DNA of 64,000 nt from positions 124,001 to 188,000 of the forward strand of contig NW_023998433.1 in assembly GCF_014805625.2 (NCBI RefSeq). Reading direction: 5' to 3'. A program made the translations under genes and the position numbers. This document shows, piece by piece, positions 1-13,430 of the stretch (positions are counted from its first letter, which is position 1; every line of letters starts with the position of its first letter). The notes below the pieces were generated by a model. That model saw only the letters and a program-made list of their open reading frames with translations, did no database searches and had not been told where the DNA came from. The DNA is from Glossina fuscipes (taxonomy: Eukaryota; Arthropoda; Insecta; Diptera; Glossinidae).

Positions 1-72
1 TACGTTGTATCGTATATATCTGAATTAAAATCCAGCCACTTTAGCCAAAAATTAACCAATATAAACGATATC

Positions 73-119
<47 letters not shown>

Positions 120-125
120 CAGTAG
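73..125. repeat. (AGT)n microsatellite
   Basis: Uninterrupted AGT trinucleotide array of about 17 units, followed by imperfect AGC/GTAG units to about 145. Confidence 0.95.
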
Positions 126-145
126 ATGTGCGGTAGCAGCGTTAG

Positions 146-2090
146 TAGCAAAATACTGGCATAAACTGCATTAAAACCGAAGCACTGGGAACATACCTAA
201 CGACATCCAAAACAGTGAGTATAAATATCATAAAATTTAATAATGCAAATGTAATTAACTCGAAATGACCAGACGAATCGTGTAACATGTTGGAACAAGC
301 ATACGCGCATATATACAAACAAAATAAACGCATGTAGAAGAAGTGGTTTAAAATGGTTTTACCCTTTGGTAATTTCATGTGTGTGATGAAATCCTGTTAT
401 AAACAGTTACTAAAAATTTCACTAGATCTGTGTATACATTTACTATACAATGGCGATGCAGTGTATACTGTCAAAAACAACAACGTGATATGCGCCGGTG
501 TAGAGTGCGGTTGTGTATCTTAGCTTCAGAAATTTAATTTACTGTAACTTGTGTCAACGATAAATTTTCCATATTTATGAACGCATGTACAAGTAAGTCA
601 TGAGTGTTGTGTGCGATTGTTTGAGTGTTTACATATTTGTTACTTCAATTTACAATATACATACATATATAAATATATATAAATACACTCATACAAATTA
701 CGTGTTCAGCAAAAGTTATCATTAATATCAGCACTACACTATAACTAAAATGCTAAAGTTTATGCCAAGCATTTAAGTATTTTATTAATATTTATTCCTG
801 TGATGCTAACACGTATTGTACATATTTATTTAATTAATTTAGGTTATATCAATTTGTTGTTGTTGTTTTTAAATGATATCATTTAAATAAAAGCTAGGAT
901 ATGCTAAGCTAAGATAACCGCATTTTCAATTGAGATTAGCATTGTGTTAAATTAATATTGAGGACGTGTGAGAAAGTTTTATTATTTTCTCCCCCCAGCA
1001 CCTAGTTGCCTTTGCTCCTATTGCAATGAATTCGGCTAAATTATTTTAACATGAATAAGTTAAAATGGTACAAAATGTATTTGTGTGGAATGTGTTTATT
1101 GATTGATACGAAAGGAATCTGTGCAAGCATTGGAACACCTGCCCTAAACAAGCAATTCGCATAAGTGAGAGAAGTACTCAATCGTATAAAGCAAAAGGCT
1201 TAGATACTCATAGGAGGCGAAAGTATCTCCGAAGCTTTCGATTCCGTTAAGCATCGGTGTAATGTGGGCTATGTTGTGACAGTGTAAAGGTACATCCACG
1301 GAAATTGTTCTCCAGAGATAAAACAAATTTGTGCACGAATTAAGTCTTTTAACAGAGGTACACGACTGTTTCAGCGCTTCCATCCACTTGTCCTAGAAGA
1401 TTTACCCTAACTAGTTTTAAAGAAGTTCGGTTATGATACATTATATTTCACTCTTAAAATTATATGCATTCAAATAAAATGCACTCCACCGTACAATCAT
1501 ACTAATTGTTTTAAGTGAGTTCGCGACCATAAACCAAAACTTCACTTCGGACATAGCCTCTGACTTACCGGCGTGAAATGTCTTTTTCCTTGACTAGAAT
1601 ATCATTTGGTCGATGTCTTTGCTAAGATAATTGATGAAAAAATATTGTAGTATTGAAAAAATAAAACAATAAATACAAAAACTGAACAGAAATATCAAAT
1701 TTAATAAAATGTAAGTTAAAAGCGAAACCAAAAAAAGGTTTTTTCTTCACTGTTTGCCACCGTATACGGTCGGTATTAGCTTGAAGTAAATTGCAATGTA
1801 AAGAGCATGTTATAAAAAAATTTATATACAAGTCCAGTTCTCTCAAAATTTTCAGAAAAATCGAATTTCATTATTTTGTTCAGGATTGATCACTCATATA
1901 AAATAATATATATACGAGACGTATGCAGAATCTCGAGCTACATTAATTCTTTTAATTTTTTTTATAATTAATTTAGTGTTTTACGTATATTAGAAAAGCC
2001 TATTGCCAGTGATAAATTCTATAGTAATGAAAGCGTTTCGTAGTGTACCTTAAGACCTATTAAGTAAGTGAAAACATTGTATTGGGACAC
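146..2090. other. AT-rich intergenic DNA, no gene seen
   Basis: Only short open frames on either strand, without conserved motifs or codon structure. No repeat family was recognised here. Confidence 0.6.
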
Positions 2091-2094
2091 GGTC

Positions 2095-2460
2095 CACTAT
2101 TAAATACCCTATACCATCCTGCAGTTATTCGATTACAACGACTTTTGAAAGTAAGGAGGTATAGGGGAAGTGGAGGGAGATGTGGTCCGATCCAAAATAT
2201 TTTCAATAGTGTTCGTTATTGAACCACAGCACAGTCGGTGTACCACATTTCATCAAAACATTGCAAAAATCCCGACCTGTAGCTTGAACACAGCAATACA
2301 TAGGCAGATATTTGATGGACAAACGGACAGATAAGCTTAGATCGATTCAGAAACTGATTTTAAATCGAGCGGAATAATGAAATGTGTTTGATCGGCTATC
2401 GTTCGGGCTGCTGCCTATATCCGCCCAAATTCAATATACTCTTCCAACACAAGTGAGATA
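2095..2460 (-). repeat. DINE-1-like interspersed repeat, minus orientation
   Basis: Contains the shared core GGTCCGATCCAA, then ATTTTCAATAG, then a TAAGCTTAGATCGATTCAG block. The same order recurs at 15780-16130 and 33000-33310, and in reverse complement at 2830-3125 and 25950-26260. The reverse complement has the phrase series known from Drosophila DINE-1/INE-1 and related dipteran repeats: repeated GTCCGTCTGTCC following an AAGGACTTGAGAT-like block. Confidence 0.55.
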
Positions 2461-2829
2461 AGCTATAAAAACCGGAGTAGCATTATGTCCCTGAAAGTTT
2501 CCATAACTCGTTTGGTACATTGCAATCTTTGAGTCTGTATATTGTCACTTTGCATGGCACTTAATACTAATAAAGCCGTAATCCAAAAATATATTGGCTA
2601 TTCTTCTATATGGGCTATCTTCTTTTCGATTTCGCTTTAAATGTAAAGCGTTAGAAGAGGATTTGTAAAATTCCTTCTCTTAATGCTTGTGATATACTTG
2701 TCTGGTTTGCTCTCTAATTATCTGTTTTTTTGGATTTCATTTAATTGTTTATTTATTCATTTTTACACAATTTTTTATATAATGCAAACTGTATTCATAT
2801 ATTTATGTATTTTGTGTATATTTATACCG

Positions 2830-3125
2830 TACCCTCTTATGTCACACGAATATATTAAGTTTGTGCAGATATATAGAACGCCCGCAAGAACTTGAGATAG
2901 TCCCAACTTTTATTACGCTGATGGGCTCGAAACCACTTTCTCAATTAATCTAAGCTTGTCCGTCTGTCCATCTCTCCATCTGATATCTCTCTACGCATTC
3001 CTTTGTCTAACCTATAAATCAATATTTTTTAAATATTTTAATCAAATTTGGCGTAAGGCCAAACGCTGTTGAAAATAGTTCGTATCGGACCACTTACCCG
3101 ACTACTTCACACATGCCGCTTTATT
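2830..3125 (+). repeat. DINE-1-like interspersed repeat, plus orientation
   Basis: Begins with a TATATTAAGTTTGTGCAG segment, then an AAGAACTTGAGATAG block, then GTCCGTCTGTCCATCTCTCC, and ends with the reverse complement of the core seen at 2185-2230. It lies close to an opposite-orientation copy at 2095-2460, so the pair forms a loose inverted repeat. Confidence 0.55.
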
Positions 3126-5319
3126 TTAAAAGTTCGTGGGATGAATAGCTGTATTAAGCGAAATGTTGTTGGGTATGTAATGGTACTGGTAGGCCGTAGT
3201 CTACTATTACGGTTTTAATTTTCGTATTTATATTTGTAGGGTTTTTATATCGTATTTGCAAGGAAAAAAAAAAACAGCTCATCAAAAAACAAGTTTTGTG
3301 CCGATGCGGTAGGACGTTTTCGTAATAAAAAAGCATAGCTTGACATATATCTTGCCGAACTTTCTATATACATTTACAATTTGAATTATATATAACGATT
3401 TTTATTGATAATACATACAAAGAAAAAAACAAAAAAGTTTTCATTTAAAAGTGTTGTGCTTTAAATCAGATAAACGATTAATTTTTAAATTGGATTGTAC
3501 CCACATATTGTTAGTATTAAAATGTACTTTTTCGTCTCTCTTATAGTGCTAGTACAGCAATTAAGTGTCATTTACTAGTTTTTTGAACATTTCCTTAGTC
3601 TCATTTTGTTGAAACTCTCATTAGAAGTTTATTGTAGCAACATGTGCAACTTTAATTAATTTAATTAATAACTTTGGGTCTACACTTTATAGCCAATATT
3701 TTATAAAATTCAAAATGTGTTATGCTGATAGGCAGTACATTTCTAGGCTAGTTTTCTTATGCTAACCGAAAAATCCTTCGTTAATATTATGGATATATTT
3801 TTGAATTGAAATCACTTCTAGTTTTCCGTTGTAATTTGCCAAGACTAATGAAATTTAAGAGAAAGTAGACAACTTACCGAGAAGGAAAGCAAACAGTCAA
3901 ATGGTTGGGTAGTAAATAAAGGTATGGAAATGAAATGAAACATTTCGAAAATGTGAACCAAATTGCGAATTACAACTTCCGCATATAAAAACAATATCAA
4001 GCATGAGCTTGAGGTGTTTATTGGCGCTCATTGAAACAAACGTTACAAGGTAAACATATTGATTTTTTTAAAAATTTTTATTGTGTTTTGTAAATTTGCA
4101 TACACATGCACTGCACAGTTATTAAAGTGAACAGAGAGTAAAATCGCGTATGCACACTGTTTCTATTTTACATCCATAACTCAATGACAAAGCTTGTCAT
4201 GCATAAAAAGAGAAATCAATTCTAATTTACACGGTTATCCCATATTCAATTGCGAAACTAAAACAAACCTCAACATATACTTCCATAAAAAAAAAAAAAA
4301 AAAAAAAATTTGGCAAAATTTTTTACTGCACATAATTTAAATGCAAAACAAAAAAGAGAAAAGAATATCAAAAATATATTTTTCTCTGATCGAAAGACTC
4401 CCAGTACGTCATTATCCAACCAATTACACTTATCTTTTTCATCCATTTTTTTTTTTTTTTTTAAATTTTATTTTTCTCTCATAAAATTGTAACGCTATGC
4501 TGTATTTTAACGGGAAATTGTAATGCTTTCCGGTATATTCACCGAATCATATTGCATTAAAGGCAAAAACCACAACAACAAGAAAGCAAGGAAAACTAAA
4601 TTAAGAAAAAAGAAACAGAAAAGAAGTTGTTGCTTCAACTGGGAATGACTTAAATAGTATAATGACAGTTGGAGAGCAAACAGAAATACATAAAGACAGA
4701 TAGACATTGCTTTGAGACAGTAAGAACGAACGATAAGCTTGATAGGTAAACGCGACAAGTAACCAGCCAACCAGCCAACCAACCGGTCAACCAACTAACA
4801 GTTAACTAGATAATCCTAAAGTTTCTATTTAACAATTTTGCAAACATTTTCCTTGTAATGGCAATAAATTGTATTAAATGCATGAGTGTAGTGTAGAGCA
4901 GCATACTTCACTTTGCGAGTAAACGTAATGGCTCATGATGGCTATTGCTATAATAGAATTTCTGTTCGAAAACAAGTTTAAGGCTGCGAGGGGTATATCT
5001 CCAATCGCAATAACTTTTACTGAACACTTTACAGTGAATTCCGAGATACAAATTCATGATAGATTTTTTTAAATAAAAGCGAATGTCTGTTACAGTATTA
5101 TCTCTTACAACTTGTTCAAGGAGTTTTTCCATTTCTCGCTACATTAAATTCAAAAATATATTTTAAAATTCCCGAAACATGTTTCATAACCCTTAGTAAC
5201 CTGATGTGGGCGTGGCCGTACACGTCAAGGTGTTTCTCATTGGTCATTAAATAATTACTTCTGGTTTAATTTGAAATTGTTCATTAAGTTCATTCGGAAT
5301 AAAATTTTTTTACCTTTTT
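3126..5319. other. AT-rich intergenic DNA with low-complexity tracts
   Basis: Holds a 23-base A run (4286-4308), a T run near 4447-4462 and a short degenerate CCAACCAG array (about 4760-4797). No gene, transposon protein or RNA gene was recognised. Confidence 0.6.
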
Positions 5320-5520
5320 ACCAAGGTTGCATGCAACAAGCAGAAGGACTTGAAACGGACCCGCTACTTATCATCGCAATCGATTCGAAATCGTTTCGTC
5401 GAAGAATCGATTCCGTCTCTCTGCCTATCCATCTGTCCACCTATTCATCTGTTTGCCTGTCCGGCTGACTAATGTCTATCGTCGATTCATTTTTTTTATG
5501 AAACCTGAGACTTTGACATA
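5320..5520 (+). repeat. DINE-1-like repeat fragment
   Basis: Has the GTTGCATGCAACAAGCAGAAGG start, an AATCGATTC segment and a CCATCTGTCCACC tract, in the same order as the copy at 10000-10230. Confidence 0.5.
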
Positions 5521-8500
5521 TACTTTTTTGAAAGAAAAATGCTACTGACTACTATCAATTGCATCGCATCAATTATGACAAGCACCATCGATATAACGCC
5601 CGGTTTCCAAAAAGTCATCATATAAAGAAAATTTGCTATCCTTAATATATGTCGTAATTAAAATCAATAGAAGATATTAATTGGCGTACTAAGTGAATAC
5701 GAAAACATTGATTGTAATGAAACTATTTTTCTCTTAAGAAAAGACAAACTTTCATGTGGCAACAAAATCTGATTTTTAACATTCCATGGTTTGTATTGAT
5801 AATAAATAATAATTATCAATAAATAAAAGATTTACGGTGGACTGCATCCGTACTTCGAAGAGATCGGATGAAAAGTAAGCTATTATCTCGCCACAAGGTA
5901 TAAGTTTTGATAAATGAAGAATTGTATTATAGGTATCACACGTCTCTAATGTCTTAAAATGTTTTACTAATAATTTCATGTTTTGTAATACATAAAAGCT
6001 GTCATTAATACTTACATTGAGTATAAATTTATTTAAGTTTAGGTAAATCGTCCTTGATCATTTATGCATATCAAACTGGGTCAAATTTGAAATCACTGTC
6101 TGCATGTTGTATTAACTATATTCTACAAATGATTTTTTTAATGGTTTTTTTTCACTTTCAATGTAATTGCAGTCAATTTTCACAACTTGATCTGTGAAAA
6201 AGTTTTAACTTTCTATTTTAAAACTTTAAAATTCTTAAGCATCATACAATAGATGGATCAACGGACACACCCTTGATCTTATATAATTTAAGAGTCGCCG
6301 AGATGCTGTGGAATATATGCAAATTATAGAATATTTGCGGCATATTTGTAGATGTCATAAAAAAAAGGCCCTACTCTCCCAACTTTTCTACGGAAAGCCC
6401 ATTCATCCTTCAGTATTAGTACAAGTAAATGTTTATTCAAAAAGAAAAAGAGATAAAATTCGTCTTTCAATGAAAAAAGTTAGTTTGACAAGAAAGAAAT
6501 ATCGTAATATTTCGACGAGATACTTTTCTTTATCCTTTTTTCTTTTGTTGCAAAATTTTGCATTTAGAGTAAAGAAGAAAAGTTTCTTGCCACGCATACA
6601 ACTAAATAATATTAAAAATATTTTAATTTTTCCTTACGTACATGCAAATATTTGAAATTCTTCATATGCTGCTAAATCAAGTTGTTTAAGTTCAAATAAT
6701 GGTAAGTTAGTACGAATCTTCTTCTTTTATTTTTTGCATATATAACATAACTTAGTAAACCAATTTGAATCGATAAGAATGCCTTTTTAGTGTTTTCATG
6801 TTCGCACATTTGCTTCTAACGTACTAGTTATGATTTTAAACTAATAATGTCAGACACTGTCAGCTAGCAAATGTGTCAATAAATAGACTCGAACTAAAAT
6901 TGCATTAACTGCACATTTACAACTACATATATATACATATATATATGTACCTAGTCGCAGGGATCGTTCCGCTTACTAGTCAACAATGCATTCAGGCGTT
7001 AACCAGCTATGAATACTAAAGCAATAGCGGCTTTTGTTTTTCTTGTTGTTGCTCTACAGGTTTGCACAATAACAACAAACCGTGCACCTTGTTAAATGAA
7101 ATTTTAATTACCGCATCATATAAAGCAGAGGGGAAATATGTACACATATGTACACGAATGCGTACGCCCTTTATGCATAACTACGATGCTTGTATTGTGG
7201 CCGTTGGTAATAAGGTATACACGGATGGTTAAATTTTCAATAATTACGTAATACTACTAAGTATTTAGATGTGTTCCCACTGGTCTAAGATTAAATTAAT
7301 GGAACTACCTTTCACATATATATATATATATATACCTATATATGCAGTGTACGCGCATTTCCTAAGAAGTGAAAATTAGAGTAATTTTGTAAATACCTGG
7401 CCGTGTCCATACACCTTAGTACTGGTCAACAGATCAAGTTAATAATGGTTGATAATATCTTTAAAATATAGTAGTTTAATGAGATTGTTTCTTAAAACAA
7501 ATATCAAATTAATTCTTTAAATAAAACTCATAGGTAGTGTGATCCGTGAATGAAGGTATTGTCGTGTTTGCTTGTTTCAGTTTTCTGATCCACATAAAGG
7601 ATGACTTTAAAGTTTTTGTTCCTCATATTTGAGATCAATCGTAGCATCTTCCAGGATGCAGCCGCATAAAACCGTGTTGGTTAGCCAGCTACTCTGCTGC
7701 GTATTCCTAAATATGCGATAAGGCAGCATATTCACTCTTCGCGCAAATCTATAACGAAAATTTTGTAACCTTTAACAAGACATACGTTCGAAATTTCACT
7801 CATTCGCCCGTTGGTTTATATTGGGGTTGATTTAATCGCTTCCAATATCCGATGGGGCGACTGGTGCGAACAGCGTCCTAATGATATAATTTCAAAATCT
7901 TTGCCATGAAAATTTGGACGGCTTTTTCGATACCCATTTTGGCCGTAATTCTTTACATAAATGGACGCATATCATTACACGATGCTTTTTTGATTTTCTC
8001 GAAATGACAAAAACGAAATGAAGGGTTTCCTTTTTTGTCTTGAGGGGGAAAAAATTTCGTTCAAATTATGAACATTTTCTTAAAATACAAGCTTTACTAG
8101 ATATACTCGACATATATTCTAATCAACTGTAGTCAACATTTGATAGAATTTCTCTTAGACAAGTGAAACAATTTTCTTACAGGCTCGAAAATTCCTTCCC
8201 AAGTAATAGAATAGATTTTTTCAGTTAGCGAGGAAGGATTAGAGGCAGTTTCCTCCATCTTTTACAATTAACTCCCTAATAAATCGAATTCTTTATAATA
8301 TAAATATATTGAAATAGCACTAATTAACGTTTTATTCATTTCACTGGTAACCTAAAAAGTAATTTTTATAATTTTGTAATTTTTAGATATTAAAACTAAA
8401 CATTACTTAATCATAAGGGATGCAGATAGGCTTGAATATAACATAATAGCAGATATCTCTTATTATTCAAGTACGGTTGAGAGGTGCTATTTGTTAAAGA

Positions 8501-9140
8501 GGTTAAAAAAATTATGTACTTGTAATCACTTCAGTGTTTACTATCTTGCAACTTTACGCATGAACGAATGAACGATTTTGCATCAGCAAGTATTTTAAAT
8601 TTTTTACATGCAATTTCAGACGATATATTAGAATTATAGTTCCATATGCAAGTTAAAAGATTATTTATCGGAAATCGTGTAAAATGAATATTTGATTCAT
8701 CAAAGGGAAATTTTAAGTAATTCTAGATAAATGTATCTGAGGTTCGATTCTTTGTCCAAAAAAAGATAACCTATACAAAACTTCATCAATTATTTAGCGC
8801 ATATCCAGCTTTCATATTCAAATTTATTTCAAACGCTTTCAATTTAAAGATTTTTCCGACGCAATATATATAAATAAAATTGTTATAAATATTTTTTCTT
8901 CTAAGTAGAGCGCTTTAAACACTTCATAATGAGTTGATATTTTAGATTCATTACATTCGCTACTGAGGTGGGTAGTCCTTGTCTTTCATGCTCTACAGTG
9001 ACTTTCGGGGAAGAACTGTTGTGGACATATGCAGCTCCGAGAACGGTTTAAAGAAGGACCAATTTTTATTATGTCCATTGATTGAGAATCTATTCAGTTT
9101 GTCTGTCCGTCTCACTGTCTCTTCATGTATTTTGGTTTTC
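5521..9140. other. AT-rich intergenic DNA, no gene seen
   Basis: Short TA tracts near 6928-6947 and 7316-7334. The 115-codon frame at 6308-6655 is Lys/Phe-rich, low complexity and without motif, so I do not treat it as a gene. Confidence 0.55.
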
Positions 9141-9143
9141 ACG

Positions 9144-9330
9144 CATAAGTAGCTGAGTAGACAAGAGTCGTGGTAAATAAGTCAACGTTCACGGATTCAA
9201 ACCTCAGCAAAGTAAATCATATTTAGCCGTAACTACACTAACTGCTTAGCCGTTAAAAGCGTATCGCTTGCTGATTCGACATGCATCACTTAGGTTGTGA
9301 CTCCGTTTATTTCTGATCGTTGCCGTATTA
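9144..9330 (+). repeat. tRNA-derived SINE, family B
   Basis: A box-A-like segment (TAGCTGAGTAGA) is followed by a box-B-like segment (GGATTCAAACCTC) at about 9190-9203, the spacing of an internal Pol III promoter. The downstream body (TTAGCCGTAA..., then GATTCGACATGCATC...TAGG) is shared with the reverse complement of 21490-21665. Confidence 0.45.
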
Positions 9331-9590
9331 CACGGTTATGGTACAAAATAAATATATAATGAGTCGTACTCTTTGAAGTGTTTTAATGAAATTCAATAAA
9401 CACGGACAGATTTCAACGATAACCCAGTTAACGCTAATGAAAACAGATGCAATCGAACTGTATTGACGAACTCTCCCTATATCAAGATTTATTTTATAAA
9501 GTGGGTTTTCTTCGTACAGAGATCTATTTGAAGAGTATTTACATTAGATTTCCCTTTTTAAAAAATATAGTTTTATTTTTGCCGAAAACA

Positions 9591-9614
9591 TTATTATTAT
9601 TATTATTATTATTA
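9591..9614. repeat. (TTA)n microsatellite
   Basis: Eight TTA units. Confidence 0.95.
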
Positions 9615-9999
9615 TAATTAATTTAGAAAGAGAAATAAATTGTAAAACATAAGTCTTAAAGCACTCGTATCTACGACTATCTGCTTTATTGAAATGACTA
9701 TCGCTGTTGAGACCATTGAGTTGTTACTCGAGAGTCTTTGCCTACTCAGCCACATAAAATTTATGATAATAAATTGTTTTTTTACTTATTTCTCTTTTAT
9801 AATTATTATTTTTATATATAAGTATAAAAATGAAATTTCAAACAAAATAACGACTTGGCATATAGATATAATGTGGAAAATTGAGACAAGGTGAGTACGG
9901 TACTTAGACTCGCTTCCGTATAGGAATCTTTCAATAAGTATTTTTTATACGGAAATTTCGAATTATAGCCTATACCGCTTGAGTTATAGGGTACATTAA

Positions 10000-10230
10000 G
10001 TTTGTCAGGTTGCATGTAATACAAAGAAGGACTTCAGATAAGCCTTCGTCTTATCATATATATTAAGTTTATTTGTCTGTCCGTTTGCCCGATGTTTGCC
10101 CATGCATATTTTGATCACAGTATCGGTCGAAATTTCTTAAAATAATTTGGCCGATTTTGGCACACTGACGTGTTTTCGCCCATTTATTACACTTAAAGAA
10201 TGTTGATTAGATCCGAACATTTACGCATCC
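10000..10230 (+). repeat. DINE-1-like repeat
   Basis: Shows AGGTTGCATGTAATACAAAG, the AAGGACTTCAGAT block and GTCTGTCCGTTTGCC, in the order of the other plus-orientation copies. Confidence 0.5.
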
Positions 10231-10379
10231 AATCCGCATTTAAAACTCCAATTATAAAAATTTCTCAATAAAATTTTGCTGAGCAATAAAATTTTGATTT
10301 ATTAAACTGGTGTGAAAAATTTGAATAGAAAATTTCAAATAATTTTGGAAAACAAATTAACCTTACCGAAATGTATGTT

Positions 10380-10690
10380 AACTTTTTGGATCCCACTTCA
10401 TATAAAAAATTCAATGAAAAAAAAGCCTTTATATGGCAAAAATGCGCAATTTTTATCGCCTTATAATTTGATATAAAACTTAACTAAATCTACTTTGGAT
10501 CAAGTAACCATATTTTTTGCGCACCACCTCATATAAGAGTATTCATGAAGTGTCAGCCTTTATATGACAGCAAAGTCTAATTTGTGAAAATTAAATTTAC
10601 TAAATTTAGGCTACGTTCATGCTTTGGGTCCGTTTCCATATAATCGGTTTCATGGAAACTTTACCTCTAGAGAGAAACAAGGTAAACTTA
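10380..10690. repeat. AT-rich interspersed repeat with GCCTTTATATGGCA core
   Basis: The core GCCTTTATATGGCA(A) occurs twice here and again near 44795 and 54690, each time followed by AAATCTAATTTT-like sequence and CCATATAA stretches. Related phrases sit in the longer copies at 30600-32990 and 46130-46760. Confidence 0.45.
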
Positions 10691-11249
10691 ATAGTGTAAA
10701 CGAATTATTGTATTAGACGTAGCGATGTGTCAATGGTGGGAATTGCTCGATTATAATATTTTTATTTGTGTCTACTTGGTGTCCAACCTTTAAAGCTTCA
10801 GAGTGCGTCTGCGATAATAGATCTTAAAGTAATATGAAATTTATGAAATATTGCGAAAGTATGTGACATCGATTGTATTGATCCGAATTCTCGGGAGGTG
10901 AACGCTTGCAATTATTTTTAGTGTATTTTGCTCATACACTTCAAGCAACTTAAAAAGAACACCTGTTTGCGTTATGGAATCGTTATTGATTTGTATTAAT
11001 TATCAAATGTTAAACGTAATAAACAATGAATTCAGTGAAATATATTATGGAAACAAAAGTGCCGTGTTGGCAGTTTTTTCAGAATTTACAATATTGAGAA
11101 TTTTAATTAAAAGCCTTGACAAACAATAGGCAACAGCTTTTCTAAAAATTAACAAACCTAATGATATGTAATCATAAAATATTACAAAGATACACATGCT
11201 GCAGATTTATACATAAGGTCTGGAACGCGGAAAAAGGAAAAGGGATAGG

Positions 11250-11285
11250 AAAGAGAGAAAGAAAGAAAGATAGAGAAACATAGAA

Positions 11286-11324
<39 letters not shown>

Positions 11325-11332
11325 TAAAGAGA
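11250..11332. repeat. GA-rich purine tract
   Basis: Interrupted (GA)n and GAAA units, purine-only over most of the span. Confidence 0.9.
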
Positions 11333-13261
11333 GTAAAAGTACGAGCAATGAAGTACGAAAATAAAAATTTCCCTGTAAAATCTAATAATAAATTTTATTC
11401 AAAATAAGCACTGAAATATATATATATATATATATAGATAGTATATATAATTGTATATATAAAATATTATACCGACATACATATATATATTAAATTACAA
11501 CACACATTACAGTACAACTTATGGTAATCAATACATGTTGCAAAAAGATTTATACATTTATTTATATATTATTAAAGCGAAAGAAACCTTTATCAATGCA
11601 AATTATCAACAATAAATACAAAAGCCTAGTTATTTCCATAAATAATTCAAACAGATAACCGAGCGTATGGATGCTTTCGAACGATGACACAGTATATTAT
11701 ATAGGTACCCAATGCAAATTTGCTGAGATGAACGACGCAAATAGATAACAAATAATTAGCTTATTTTCTGAAAAAAAAAAACCTTACAAATTATATCAAT
11801 TTCTCTATTAAGAAAATAACTACACTATGGAAACATCTATTTAAAAATGAATTTCGTATATTTTTTTAGATTGCAATCGCGATCAAACTATTAGGTTATG
11901 TATGTAAGGAAAAAACTTTTTTTTTTAAGAATTCCATATTGAAAGGTCCACCTAAGAAATAATTATATAAGAGCGATACAAGTCACGATACAAACGATAT
12001 ATATATATATCGAACGATATATAACCGATATATATATATATGTGCATGTATGTATGTTATTATGTGTATGTATATATACATATATTTATGTATCTATATG
12101 CGTATAAATGGATAAGTGTCCTCCAAATCTTCGTGATACCTTTTAGAAACTGTTCTCACGCAGAAAATGAAGTGATTATTTAAGAACAAAAGCATTTGCA
12201 AAGCAAAAACAAGCACAACATCAACAATTGAGTGAAAGCTTTTGCAAGATATTCTAAAAAACCGTGGTGTTAGACAGCCGACGGTGGTCTTTAATTGCAT
12301 CTTATATTTTAGTTAAACGACATTAATACAGTTAAAATGAGACTATGACACCCTATATATACTGCTTTTATAGTATTTATGAGATTGAACATATTGTGTA
12401 ATATTTTCCTTGGTTCCTTGCTAATTATGCGGCGACATATAGCACAGTTTTTAAATATACTCTCACAAAACTGATAAAAAAGAAATCAAATTTGCCTTTG
12501 ATAAACATACGTGCTCAAGGGAGTCTGTTACCGTGGCGTTTAGGAGTATGTCTTATGAGGTTTACGAATTGTATTTCTATCCGTTACGTAGAGATATCCA
12601 TGTAATTGTAGTAATGAATTCGATGCACTCTGTATCGAAGTAATTACTACCTAACACCCGTTGGAGATATATGGATTCAGTGTTGATTCAATGTCTCGAT
12701 TTAGGTAGCATAATGTGTGAAAATAAAAAATAACTTTCCAGGTTGCATTTACAGCATATTATTTTTTAGCCAAATGATGTCCACTGTTAATGAGAGTGAA
12801 TGCGGATGCAAGCTACCTGGCTACCTAGAGTGATCCCAAAATTGTGTCCTACCATTAATATCGCAGTCCAATACGATTAGAGTTTTAATATCTCTATAGA
12901 TATGATAATGTCTAATTGATTAAAAAATAAAGAAGTGTAGTGTTGAGATATACGTAAACCCGCAAAAAAATATGGCTGCATGAGGAACAGGCTGTAAATG
13001 ATTTATACAAACTTTTTACGAAATATTATTCGACCAATTGCCAGTGTTTTCGGTCAAAAGAAGACTTTAATCGACTCTTTAATTCGCTCGGCATTAGGAG
13101 ATCGTATATCAACTTTGTAATGATCCATCAATTTTTCTGTACAGTTCTTTGACGACGTTATTTATCGACTCGAATTAGAATTTATCGAGGCAAATAAATT
13201 TTTGAAAGAAAAGTAACTAAACCCATAACAAAATTAACAGATTTATATTTGAATATAGAAA

Positions 13262-13430
13262 ATGGCCACTCTCTCTCACTTTAGTTTTTCATCACAATTA
13301 TATTCTCTTACTCTTTTTTTCTTTCTGTTTCTTTCTCTCCGCCTTTATCCATCTCTCTCATTCGCTCTCTTTTTCTCTTTCTCTCTCTCTCTGTCACCAC
13401 CTGTCTTTCTTTCTATCTCTCTACGCATAA
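13262..13430. repeat. CT-rich pyrimidine tract
   Basis: Interrupted (CT)n/(TTTC)n sequence. It yields a 75-codon Ser/Leu/Phe frame that is a composition artefact. Confidence 0.8.

Noticed and set aside
6308..6655. 115-codon plus-strand open frame
   Set aside because: Low complexity Lys/Phe/Leu/Ser composition, no motif, no splice or promoter context. Frames of this length are expected by chance in a 64-kb six-frame scan.
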